8,040 nucleotides of DNA, taken from NCBI GenBank assembly GCA_020053845.1, contig JAGVMI010000017.1, forward strand, positions 1-8,040, read 5' to 3'. The position numbers and the translations under genes were made by a program. The stretch comes from Candidatus Babeliales bacterium (GTDB taxonomy: Bacteria > Babelota > Babeliae > Babelales > Vermiphilaceae). How positions within the stretch are numbered: position 1 is the stretch's first letter; each line of letters begins with the position of its first letter. The notes beneath the pieces were generated by a model. That model saw only the letters and a program-made list of their open reading frames with translations, searched no databases and was not told the origin of the DNA. This document shows positions 1-6,247 of the stretch, piece by piece.

Positions 1-2
1 CA

Positions 3-2174
3 AATGGTGCTCTCAAAATTCTTGCGGAAGGCATAAGCCGTGCACGCATCAAGACTTTTGAGGAGTCGGAAGGCTTCTTGTCGGTAGTAACCGAAGATCT
101 TCCTACTATAGGCACCGAAGAATCAATTGAGCTAGAAGCAGCATGGCGCCATCTACAACCAGTATATGGAATGTATACCTCGTTCAATGATAAAGCGCCC
201 GCAGACATCACCTCAAATGTACGCAATGTGGCTGATATGGATCATGCCACTGATACCATTGCGGTACATGTAACCAATCTGTCTCTTGCTGAACGTCAAA
301 CCCTGCTTGAAACAACTAATCTTAAAGATCGTATGCTCAAGCTGTGTGGATTCATCAGCAAAGAAATCGAGATCTTGCAAACTGAGCAGCGCATCCAAGG
401 AACTATTCAAACGCAGGTCGAAAAAAACCAGCGCGAATATTACCTTAATGAGCAGATGAAAGCTATTCAGAAAGAACTTGGCAGAGAAGATCAAGCTGCT
501 GAAATAGAACAAATTCGCAGCAAGCTGGGCGATGTCAAATTATCAAAAGAAGCTGCTGAGAAGGTAGAAAAAGAACTCAAGCGACTCGAGCAGATGCCTC
601 CTCTTTCATCTGAAGCGGTAGTAAGCCGACACTATATCGACTGGGTTATTTCGCTTCCTTGGAGCAAGATCAGTAAAGACACTATAGGCATAGAGCAAGC
701 CGAACATATTCTTAATAGCACTCATGCAGGCCTTAAGAAAGCCAAAGAGCGCATTATTGAGTTCCTTGCCGCCAAAAAATTCTCTAAATCACTTGAACGA
801 TCTCCCGTCATCTGCCTTATCGGGCCCCCAGGTGTGGGTAAAACATCTCTTGCACGCTCAATTGCACGCAGCCTTGGCAGGGAATTCGTGCGCATTTCAC
901 TTGGTGGCGTAAGAGATGAAGCTGAAATCCGCGGTCATCGCCGCACCTATATTGGTGCGCTACCAGGTAAGATTATTCAAGCAATGAAAAAGGCCCGCGC
1001 ACTCAATCCGGTAATTTTGCTTGATGAAATAGACAAGATGTCGCGCGATCTGCATGGAGATCCTGCAGCTGCATTGCTTGAGGTGCTCGACCCGGAACAA
1101 AATAAGAACTTCGTGGATCACTTCCTTGATCTTGAATACGATTTATCGAAAGTAATGTTTATTGCAACTGCAAACGTTGCAGAGCATATACCTTATGCTC
1201 TCTATGATCGCCTAGAAATTATCTCACTCGCCGGATATACGGATGAAGAAAAACTGTCGATAGCGCGCGAATTTCTTATTCCACACAACTTAAAGGAATA
1301 CGGGCTATCAACTAATCAGTTTGTGATCAACCATGAGATTCTCAAAAACATAATTGAAGAGTACACCAAAGAGGCCGGTGTGCGTCAGCTTGAGCGAACC
1401 ATTGCCAAGCTCATGCGTAAAGCAATCCAAGTATTGCTCAAAACAAGCAAGAAAGCCCAAGTTGCTATTACGCCGGAACTGGTTAAAGAATGGCTCGGCT
1501 ATCCTGTATTTAAAAGGACAAGCCTCAACCAACGTAAAGATCGCATCGGACTGGCAACAGGCCTTGCATGGACTGAGGTTGGGGGAGACGTACTTGAGAT
1601 AGAAACAGCAGTATTGCCTGGTAAAGGTGGGTTAACTCTCACCGGACAGCTTGGTGATGTTATGCAAGAATCTGCACATGCAGCATTAAGCTATATTCGT
1701 TCGCGCGCAACTGATTTAGGCCTTAAAACCTCTTTCCATACCGCGAAAGATATCCACTTGCATATCCCCGAGGGCGCAACTCCTAAAGATGGCCCTTCTG
1801 CAGGTATTACTATATGCACCGCGCTTGTTTCCGCATTAACCAATAACCCTACAAGAGCGGACTTTGCTATGACAGGTGAAATCACCCTTCAGGGCAGAAT
1901 CCTTTCTGTTGGTGGCCTCAAAGAAAAGCTTCTTGCCGCAAAGCAGCATGGAATGAAGACGGTAATTGTCCCTAAAGAGAACTTTGAAGAAATTCAGGAG
2001 ATCCTCAGGGATGCCGACCTTAGTGGCTTAGAATTAGTATATGCAAGTTCTATGAACCAAGTTCTGGACCGAGCCTTCATGCAAGACCCCTTTGAACTGG
2101 CTAAAAAGCTTAAAAGTCGTAAGGCTAAGGCTGCCGCCAGATCTTCTGCTTCCAAAAAGAAGGCTAAAAAGTAG
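3..2174 (+). CDS. lon: Lon family ATP-dependent serine protease (5' end cut off by window edge)
   Basis: Cytoplasmic ATP-dependent protease that unfolds and degrades damaged and regulatory proteins as a hexameric ring. The reading frame is open to the left edge. The first in-window residues (from base 3) already match the Lon N-terminal domain (motif LAEG.SRARI), so about 80-90 N-terminal residues lie outside and the TTG at 78 is not the start. Numbering from base 3, 723 residues are visible: the end of the LON substrate-binding domain; a helical region with the family hallmark QREYYLNEQMKAIQKELG; Walker A GPPGVGKT at 274-281; Walker B VILLDEIDK at 337-345; sensor-1 FIATAN near 386-391; and a C-terminal protease domain with catalytic Ser599 in PKDGPSAG and Lys642 in GGLKEK. 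The Ser-Lys spacing of 43 equals that of E. coli Lon. All catalytic parts are intact. The last 23 residues form an unusual Lys/Arg/Ala/Ser-rich tail. A strong terminator follows. Confidence 0.97.
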   Translation, partial: NGALKILAEGISRARIKTFEESEGFLSVVTEDLPTIGTEESIELEAAWRHLQPVYGMYTSFNDKAPADITSNVRNVADMDHATDTIAVHVTNLSLAERQTLLETTNLKDRMLKLCGFISKEIEILQTEQRIQGTIQTQVEKNQREYYLNEQMKAIQKELGREDQAAEIEQIRSKLGDVKLSKEAAEKVEKELKRLEQMPPLSSEAVVSRHYIDWVISLPWSKISKDTIGIEQAEHILNSTHAGLKKAKERIIEFLAAKKFSKSLERSPVICLIGPPGVGKTSLARSIARSLGREFVRISLGGVRDEAEIRGHRRTYIGALPGKIIQAMKKARALNPVILLDEIDKMSRDLHGDPAAALLEVLDPEQNKNFVDHFLDLEYDLSKVMFIATANVAEHIPYALYDRLEIISLAGYTDEEKLSIAREFLIPHNLKEYGLSTNQFVINHEILKNIIEEYTKEAGVRQLERTIAKLMRKAIQVLLKTSKKAQVAITPELVKEWLGYPVFKRTSLNQRKDRIGLATGLAWTEVGGDVLEIETAVLPGKGGLTLTGQLGDVMQESAHAALSYIRSRATDLGLKTSFHTAKDIHLHIPEGATPKDGPSAGITICTALVSALTNNPTRADFAMTGEITLQGRILSVGGLKEKLLAAKQHGMKTVIVPKENFEEIQEILRDADLSGLELVYASSMNQVLDRAFMQDPFELAKKLKSRKAKAAARSSASKKKAKK

Positions 2175-2205
2175 CCTCATTGGGGTAAAAAATCGTTAGT
2201 CAAAT

Positions 2206-2236
2206 AAAAAAGGTCTCCTTAACGGGAGACCTTTTT
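2206..2236 (+). terminator. Intrinsic terminator of lon
   Basis: GGTCTCC (2212-2218) pairs perfectly with GGAGACC (2225-2231) around a 6-base loop. It is preceded by a run of A and followed by five T, so the stem can extend by A-T pairs. It starts 31 bases after the lon stop codon. This is a textbook Rho-independent terminator for the plus strand, and the A-run upstream could also let it work on the minus strand. Confidence 0.9.
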
Positions 2237-2245
2237 CATAATCGT

Positions 2246-2279
2246 CTCAAGGCCCCTTCGGGCGTTTTGAGCCATTTTT
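2246..2279 (+). terminator. Second, weaker hairpin downstream of lon (possible backup terminator)
   Basis: CTCAA (2246-2250) pairs with TTGAG (2267-2271), and inside it GCCC (2252-2255) pairs with GGGC (2260-2263). The stem has an asymmetric bulge, and a short T-run follows at 2275-2279. It may back up the main lon terminator. The bulge makes this uncertain. Confidence 0.4.
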
Positions 2280-2377
2280 AAGCGTTTTTAGGCCTTTTTT
2301 ATGAGCTTGTAGGTGTGCCAATATCGAGAAATGCCCTTATTATTAGGTCTTTTTGCCAATGAGATCGTAGGAAACAC

Positions 2378-2407
2378 TTGATATTCGCTTTTACTAATTT
2401 CTATGAT
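2378..2407 (+). promoter_or_regulatory. Sigma70-like promoter for the cysteine-rich lipoprotein gene
   Basis: A -35 box TTGATA (2378-2383) and a -10 box TATGAT (2402-2407) are separated by 18 bases. Each matches the sigma70 consensus at five of six positions. Transcription would start near 2414 and give a leader of roughly 50 bases before the ATG. It lies after the lon terminators, which supports the lipoprotein gene being its own transcription unit. The assignment rests on consensus matching only. Confidence 0.6.
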
Positions 2408-2449
2408 TGTATATGAAGGCAAAGTAATAAAAGTGTCTAACCCCTTTCT

Positions 2450-2455
2450 AAGGAG
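2450..2455 (+). promoter_or_regulatory. Ribosome binding site that fixes the lipoprotein start
   Basis: AAGGAG ends 7 bases before the ATG at 2463. It decides in favour of this ATG over the in-frame ATG at 2403, which lies before or at the likely transcription start and would place 20 non-signal residues in front of the signal peptide. Confidence 0.85.
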
Positions 2456-2462
2456 AGTACTC

Positions 2463-2732
2463 ATGAAAAAGGGTCTATTATCAGCAGCTTGCTTGGGCAT
2501 GTTGCTTGCGCTTCCTGCTTGTTGTTGGAAGAAGTGTGGTACGCCACGCGTTAAGGACAAATGCACCCCATGCCCAAAAGTTTGCTACACCGAAGAAGTG
2601 CCAGTAGCTGCAAAACGTGAAGTTACTGTATGCAAGACCACAGGTCCTGTGTACTTTGACTGCAGCGATGGCCAACAAAACGGCGAAGCTGCACCTGCTA
2701 AGAAGGTAAAGCGCAGCCGTAGCAACCGTTAA
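2463..2732 (+). CDS. Small cysteine-rich envelope lipoprotein (OmcA-like architecture)
   Basis: 89-residue predicted lipoprotein. It has a positively charged start (MKK), a hydrophobic stretch at 4-17 and a lipobox LPAC with the lipid-modified cysteine at residue 20. The mature part is about 70 residues and has eight cysteines (C20, C21, C25, C34, C37, C41, C57, C67), including a CxxC at 34-37 (CTPC). The tail is strongly basic (KKVKRSRSNR). The layout, a short lipoprotein packed with cysteines directly after a CC lipidation site, resembles the small cysteine-rich outer-membrane lipoprotein OmcA of Chlamydia, which takes part in a disulfide-linked envelope. The resemblance is architectural; homology is not shown. 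It has its own promoter and ribosome binding site and a strong terminator. It could alternatively be a metal-binding or lineage-specific surface lipoprotein. Confidence 0.85.
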   Translation: MKKGLLSAACLGMLLALPACCWKKCGTPRVKDKCTPCPKVCYTEEVPVAAKREVTVCKTTGPVYFDCSDGQQNGEAAPAKKVKRSRSNR

Positions 2733-2765
2733 TTCGGTTACACCTGCTTTCTAGAATGACATTAA

Positions 2766-2806
2766 ACAAAAGGGAAGATGGTCTCCATCTTCCCTTTTGT
2801 GCTTTT
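2766..2806. terminator. Perfect 16-bp hairpin between convergent genes, probable bidirectional terminator
   Basis: Bases 2766-2781 are exactly complementary to 2785-2800 with a 3-base loop (TCT), and a T-rich run follows on the plus side (2803-2807). On the minus strand the hairpin ends in TTTTGTTT. It lies 34 bases after the lipoprotein stop and 46 bases after the stop of the last minus-strand gene, so it can serve both converging transcripts. Confidence 0.88.
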
Positions 2807-2845
2807 TCAGCAATAGCTCACAACACCATGGATCATCACCACAGA

Positions 2846-3469
2846 TTATGCTGCTTCTATTAACTTAATTACGATATTGGCAAGCTGTATAGCGTCGCCA
2901 ATGAGTCCATCTATATTTAACACGTCAAATGCATCAAGCAATGCGTCTACAGAGTCCTGTATGTCTTCAGTAAGATTAATAGCCAGCGATTGCATAGTAT
3001 CAACAATTGAGGTCATGAGCATCAGTTTTGAGCAAATTTGCCCTTCGCCCGATGATACGCTATCTATAAGCACGCCATCTATGATGCTAATTTCATCGAG
3101 CAAACTTTCAAGCCTTGAGCATTGCTCGGTAGTCAGAGTATCAAATGTAGATTCAAAACTCTCAATTTCAGAAACTACTATGGCATCATGTTCTGATACG
3201 GCACTTGTCACCATCTGTATACAGCTGCTCACGTTTGCAATCAGAAGATCCTGCGGACTATTACAGCATGCACCAGGTAATTGCGGCCCTCGCTTTGTTG
3301 CCTCATCTTGTATAACTGATAATGAACGCTGCAACGTTTCTAAGATAACTTTTGCTTGCTCATAGGAAAGCTCTATAATATCGTCATTTGCACACACACG
3401 CTGCATACATCCACTTGCAATACAACACACAAGCGCTAGTAGCCCCATTCTACATTTTTCTGCAATCAT
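2846..3469 (-). CDS. Secreted CSKL-motif paralogue D (unknown function)
   Basis: 207-residue protein of no recognised family and last gene of the minus-strand cluster. The ATG at 3469 is preferred; a GTG at 3481 would add four residues, and neither has a strong ribosome binding site. The N-terminus is a signal peptide, with possible signal peptidase I cleavage after VCA (residue 27). A relaxed lipobox ASGC (C21) means lipid anchoring is also possible. It shares with its three neighbours: a stretch around ELSYEQAK near 33-40; a middle cysteine pair (C68, C69); a VVSEIESFE stretch near 98; and two related units, the first with CSRL at C117 and the second with ICSKLM at 145-150. The spacing from C69 to C117 is 48 and to C146 is 77, matching the paralogues. 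The rest is acidic and probably helical, ending in an amphipathic Ile/Leu-rich segment. A periplasmic or surface location is inferred. Confidence 0.85.
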   Translation of the reverse strand: MIAEKCRMGLLALVCCIASGCMQRVCANDDIIELSYEQAKVILETLQRSLSVIQDEATKRGPQLPGACCNSPQDLLIANVSSCIQMVTSAVSEHDAIVVSEIESFESTFDTLTTEQCSRLESLLDEISIIDGVLIDSVSSGEGQICSKLMLMTSIVDTMQSLAINLTEDIQDSVDALLDAFDVLNIDGLIGDAIQLANIVIKLIEAA

Positions 3470-3514
3470 ATTTTTACCCACAGCTATAGTGAAGGTAGCA
3501 TCCCATCAACGTAT

Positions 3515-4147
3515 CTACGCTATTCCTTTACCAACATCCGCTATGATCTCAAGAACTACTGAAAGATTTTCCAAAGCAGCACTCAGTTCTTCGCCCTCCA
3601 ATTCATTAACGATCTCATCAACAACTACGAGTGGTGCTGCAAAAGCAAGTGCTATAATGTCTAACGTTTTACTCAAAGAACGCTCTATCACCATTAGCTT
3701 TGAACATATTATCTCATCACTGATAGAAAGTGCTTGAACTACTCCTCCTATGTTGTCTGAATTATCAAGAAGCTCATCCTCTATCACTGATATTTTATTA
3801 TCAACTAACTGATCATACTGCGATAGCAACGTATCAAATTGCTCAACCTGAGCGATAACTACCTCGCTATTTGCATTCAAGATAGCCACAATACTGTTAA
3901 CTACTGCATTAATCTGATCAAATAAAGGATCTGAGGGATCTGAGCAATTCAACACATATGTGCATGTGCTATATGCTCGAGCGCATAATGAAAGCACCGT
4001 TGCAATACGTACAAGATCATCGCGATCTATCTCCACCATGGGCTGCTCATGGACAGCATTATTGTGATGCATATCAGCATTCATTATGCCGCTATACGCA
4101 AAGCAACCTAATAGAGCGTTAAGCCAAAAATAGCGTACCTGCTTCAT
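3515..4147 (-). CDS. Secreted CSKL-motif paralogue C (unknown function)
   Basis: 210-residue protein of the same family as its neighbours. The ATG start has AAAGGGA 6 bases upstream. The signal peptide covers about residues 1-24 (hydrophobic 7-21, possible cleavage after MNA). A short His/Asn-rich stretch (HHNN) follows, then the family segment EIDRDDLVRIATVL (39-52), the middle cysteine C68, and the VVIAQVEQFD stretch near 96. The first repeat unit has DNKI at 116-119, with Asp replacing the motif cysteine. The second unit has ICSKLMVIE at 147-155. Distances from C68 are 48 and 80 residues. The mature protein is acidic, predicted mostly helical, and lacks other membrane segments apart from a hydrophobic AFAAPLVVV stretch near 167-175. 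It lies 34 bases downstream of B and 45 bases upstream of D, so it is probably co-transcribed. Confidence 0.87.
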   Translation of the reverse strand: MKQVRYFWLNALLGCFAYSGIMNADMHHNNAVHEQPMVEIDRDDLVRIATVLSLCARAYSTCTYVLNCSDPSDPLFDQINAVVNSIVAILNANSEVVIAQVEQFDTLLSQYDQLVDNKISVIEDELLDNSDNIGGVVQALSISDEIICSKLMVIERSLSKTLDIIALAFAAPLVVVDEIVNELEGEELSAALENLSVVLEIIADVGKGIA

Positions 4148-4181
4148 CCGCCATCCCTTTTTTCAGATGAAAGAGAAATCT

Positions 4182-4838
4182 TTATTCGCCCATCTCTCCT
4201 AAAAGCACATCTTCCATCTGTTTAATAATACGTCCAACGACAAGAATTGTGCCCATAAGATTAAGCTCATCTTGCAACTCCTGCGCCTGCGATCCAAGAA
4301 GAAGTGCGCACTCATCGCCTATGGATTGTAGTATCATAACTTTAGTTTCAAGCTCCATGAGCTTTGTACACAGTACAAGATCGCGAAGTGAAATATCAGT
4401 AGCTATCTCATCAAATACTGATTGCGGGATTGTTTCGACAACGTCTTCTATAGCCATCAGCTTTGAACAAACTGTATCATTGAATATCGTAATATCTTCA
4501 GACAACACATCTATGTTAGATATTATAAGAGCGTTATCAGCTGCTATAATCTGCCTGATAAGCGTAAGCGTGGATACAATTTCACTCAAAACAAATGAAA
4601 GAGATTGATTACAAAAAACGACACTCGCCTGCCGTGTCTGCGTGCTAGCAGATTTCTTCATACACGCATATGATTTAAACAATGTATCATTAATGGCAAG
4701 GGCAAACGACAGAGGAATCTTTACACGATTAGTGCATTGAGCATCACACACAATCTGTTGCGGGTTGAGCATGCCTACCACAACGCATAAAATTCCCATA
4801 CCACGCGCTATAAAATTCCACTCTTTTTTTATCCTCAT
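4182..4838 (-). CDS. Secreted CSKL-motif paralogue B, with two full motif copies (unknown function)
   Basis: 218-residue family member. The ATG at 4838 is chosen because AAGGGAG lies just upstream; the GTG directly before it is too close to that site. The signal peptide has a basic start (MRIKKEW) and a hydrophobic core near 11-24, with possible cleavage around VCDA (residue 33). The family segment KIPLSFALAIND follows, then middle cysteine C76. This copy best preserves the internal duplication: VCSKLMAIE at 123-131 and LCTKLMELE at 156-164, 33 residues apart. These fall 48 and 81 residues after C76, the same slots as in the other members. The protein also has extra cysteines (C31, C35, C59, C177) and a longer C-terminal helix. 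No known family is recognised. Confidence 0.87.
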   Translation of the reverse strand: MRIKKEWNFIARGMGILCVVVGMLNPQQIVCDAQCTNRVKIPLSFALAINDTLFKSYACMKKSASTQTRQASVVFCNQSLSFVLSEIVSTLTLIRQIIAADNALIISNIDVLSEDITIFNDTVCSKLMAIEDVVETIPQSVFDEIATDISLRDLVLCTKLMELETKVMILQSIGDECALLLGSQAQELQDELNLMGTILVVGRIIKQMEDVLLGEMGE

Positions 4839-4846
4839 CACTCTCC

Positions 4847-4872
4847 CTTATCATTGTGCATAACGTGATAAG
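4847..4872 (-). repeat. Inverted repeat in the A-B gap touching the ribosome binding site of B
   Basis: CTTATCA (4847-4853) and TGATAAG (4866-4872) are perfect inverted repeats around a 12-base loop. In the minus-strand transcript the second arm covers the first bases of the AAGGGAG site of gene B, so folding could partly mask ribosome binding. It could also be an operator-like palindrome or chance. Confidence 0.45.
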
Positions 4873-4882
4873 CAGCATCATT

Positions 4883-5485
4883 TTAAAGAGCTTGTACTAA
4901 ACGTGTAATAATACCCGCAAGCGGATCAATAATGTCAAAAACATCGGATATATTTTGCTCTTTTGCTGCTTTAATAGCTTCATCTAACGCACTTGAGGAT
5001 ATTGCACACTGCTCAATAACCACTTCACCGGTTTCTACTACAAGAGCATCAAGAGCAGATATTTTTGAACATATAAGAATGTCAGCCAAAGAGAGCTCTT
5101 CATCTACATTATCAATGAGGCTATCAAGAATTATAACGCCTTCAAAAATACCATCTAATTTGCTTTCAAAAAAAACATCGCGTTGAGAAACAAGAAATTC
5201 CGCTGCATCGAAAGTTGATTCTACCCGCGATTCACCCTTTTCTACTACCTCACTTAATAGCGCAAGCTGCTGCCCTATCATAGCAAGCATACCCACTTGA
5301 TTACATCCACATAACACAGGAGTTCCTGCTTTATAAAGTGGAATATTAGCTTCTTCTAACTCAATGCCAACCGCAGTAAGAGCTGTAGCTATACGATTTA
5401 CTTGATCACGTGTAAGCACAATTCCTTCAGCAAAGATGGACGTTGTTACACACATGCATAGCATAATGAACATTCGAGATGTCAC
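4883..5485 (-). CDS. Secreted CSKL-motif paralogue A (unknown function)
   Basis: 200-residue family member and first of the four in transcription order, 60 bases after cmk. The start is a GTG at 5485 placed by a near-perfect AAGGAGG 7 bases upstream. Longer in-frame GTG starts would translate through the ribosome binding site. The signal peptide is MTSRMFIMLCMCVTTSIFA, with likely cleavage after residue 19. The mature protein begins with the family segment VLTRDQVNRIATAL, very close to the equivalent part of C, then VLCGC (C59, C61). The first repeat unit has ESKLDGI (Glu107 in the cysteine slot) and the second has ICSKISAL (C139). Distances from C61 are 46 and 78. The C-terminus is amphipathic and helical. 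Function is unknown; a secreted or periplasmic location is inferred from the signal peptide. Confidence 0.87.
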   Translation of the reverse strand: MTSRMFIMLCMCVTTSIFAEGIVLTRDQVNRIATALTAVGIELEEANIPLYKAGTPVLCGCNQVGMLAMIGQQLALLSEVVEKGESRVESTFDAAEFLVSQRDVFFESKLDGIFEGVIILDSLIDNVDEELSLADILICSKISALDALVVETGEVVIEQCAISSSALDEAIKAAKEQNISDVFDIIDPLAGIITRLVQAL

Positions 5486-5492
5486 GGCCACT

Positions 5493-5499
5493 CCTCCTT
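5493..5499 (-). promoter_or_regulatory. Strong ribosome binding site fixing the GTG start of paralogue A
   Basis: On the minus strand AAGGAGG is followed by a 7-base spacer and then GTG at 5485. This is the best ribosome binding site of the four paralogues and suggests A is well translated. It argues against the upstream in-frame GTG at 5506. Confidence 0.8.
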
Positions 5500-5545
5500 C
5501 TTTCACCAGATATGGTCCTGGCAGCTTTTTCAGACAGATCTGAAG

Positions 5546-6247
5546 CTACTTGCAGCTGCGTGCAAATCCTCGTACCTGTATACTCTTGCAAATATACGCA
5601 ATACTACCTTCAAGCGAAAGCGTATCATTGTGAATGACTAATGCATCATACGGAACAACAAGAGGAGCATGCTCGCGTTGCGCATCACGCTTATCACGCT
5701 CAGCGACTGCTTCAAGCGCTTTATCCAGAGTTGTGAGTACTCCATACTTTTCACGTTGCATACGCTGCCAACGTTGAGCCCGCGTATCAAGTGAGGCAGT
5801 CAAATATATTTTTACATCTGCATGGGGAAATACAACACTACCCGCATCCCGACCCTCTGCAATCACATCATGATCGCATGCAAGACTCCGTTGCCATTGC
5901 GTAATATGCTCACGCACCTCTGTACTAGTTGCCATAATCGATGAAGCGCGATCCATATCAGCCGATTTAAGATAAGGCGTTATATCGCGAGATTGATACA
6001 ACACACGAGCGCCTGTTAAAGACTCATATTGGTACACCAACCATCGTTGGGCCACCCATGTATCTATAAGGTCTGCTGATACGCCTGATAAGGTATCAAG
6101 TGTATAGTGGCACTCATTAACAAACACATATGCACAGGCACGATACAAAAAGCCCGAATTGATGTAGTACATGTCAAGCTTATCTGCAAGCATACGCGCT
6201 ATCGTCGATTTACCACTTGCAGTAGGCCCATCGATGGTAATAATCAT
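5546..6247 (-). CDS. cmk: Cytidylate (CMP/dCMP) kinase
   Basis: Cytoplasmic nucleotide kinase that transfers phosphate from ATP to CMP or dCMP in pyrimidine nucleotide synthesis and salvage. Its 233 residues are close to the usual length (227 in E. coli). The P-loop is GPTASGKS at 7-14. The CMP-binding segment appears as NSGFLYRA at 30-37, where most homologues have D[ST]GAxYR. VREHI (111-115), IAEGRDAGSVVF (129-140) and the lid and C-terminal signature AERDKRD...REHAPLV (182-197) followed by DALVIHNDTLS (201-211) all align with E. coli Cmk. The ATG overlaps the recJ stop in an ATGA, and GAGGAG lies 8 bases upstream inside the recJ end, so translation is probably coupled. The oddity is Asn30 at the position of E. 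coli Asp35. The rest of the active site looks intact. Confidence 0.95.
   Translation of the reverse strand: MIITIDGPTASGKSTIARMLADKLDMYYINSGFLYRACAYVFVNECHYTLDTLSGVSADLIDTWVAQRWLVYQYESLTGARVLYQSRDITPYLKSADMDRASSIMATSTEVREHITQWQRSLACDHDVIAEGRDAGSVVFPHADVKIYLTASLDTRAQRWQRMQREKYGVLTTLDKALEAVAERDKRDAQREHAPLVVPYDALVIHNDTLSLEGSIAYICKSIQVRGFARSCK

Larger units (their letters stand above)
2846..5485 (-). repeat. Tandem array of four diverged paralogous genes
   Basis: Genes A, B, C and D lie head to tail with gaps of 34-45 bases and encode proteins of 200-218 residues with the same layout: signal peptide, family segment, middle cysteine, repeat unit 1, repeat unit 2, amphipathic C-terminus. The DNA of the second-unit motif is the most alike: bases 3692-3709 (C), 4455-4472 and 4356-4373 (B), 3020-3037 (D) and 5057-5074 (A), each encoding [IVL]-C-[ST]-K-[LI]. 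Elsewhere the proteins have diverged widely, so the duplications are old. Confidence 0.85.

Noticed and set aside
78..80. TTG at 78 as the lon start
   Set aside because: The frame is open to base 3 and the upstream codons encode conserved Lon N-terminal residues, so the gene simply begins outside the window.
2403..2462. Longer lipoprotein start at the ATG at 2403
   Set aside because: This ATG overlaps the predicted -10 region, has no ribosome binding site and would bury the signal peptide. The ATG at 2463 has a good AAGGAG.
2288..2566. 92-codon minus-strand frame across the lon-lipoprotein gap
   Set aside because: It overlaps the lipoprotein promoter and the beginning of the coding region, shows no recognisable domain, and has no evident ribosome binding site.
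2877..3365. 162-codon open frame on the plus strand opposite paralogue D
   Set aside because: It is antisense to a gene with a signal peptide and paralogues. Similar Ser/Ile-rich antisense frames occur opposite B and C and mirror the CSKL codons (reading as SFEQ or SFEH), so they are by-products of the real frame. None has a ribosome binding site.
5529..5544. Hairpin TTCAGA-CAGA-TCTGAA just after the cmk stop as a terminator
   Set aside because: The stem is only 6 bases, has no G/C-rich core, and is followed on the minus strand by A rather than T, so it does not fit an intrinsic terminator.
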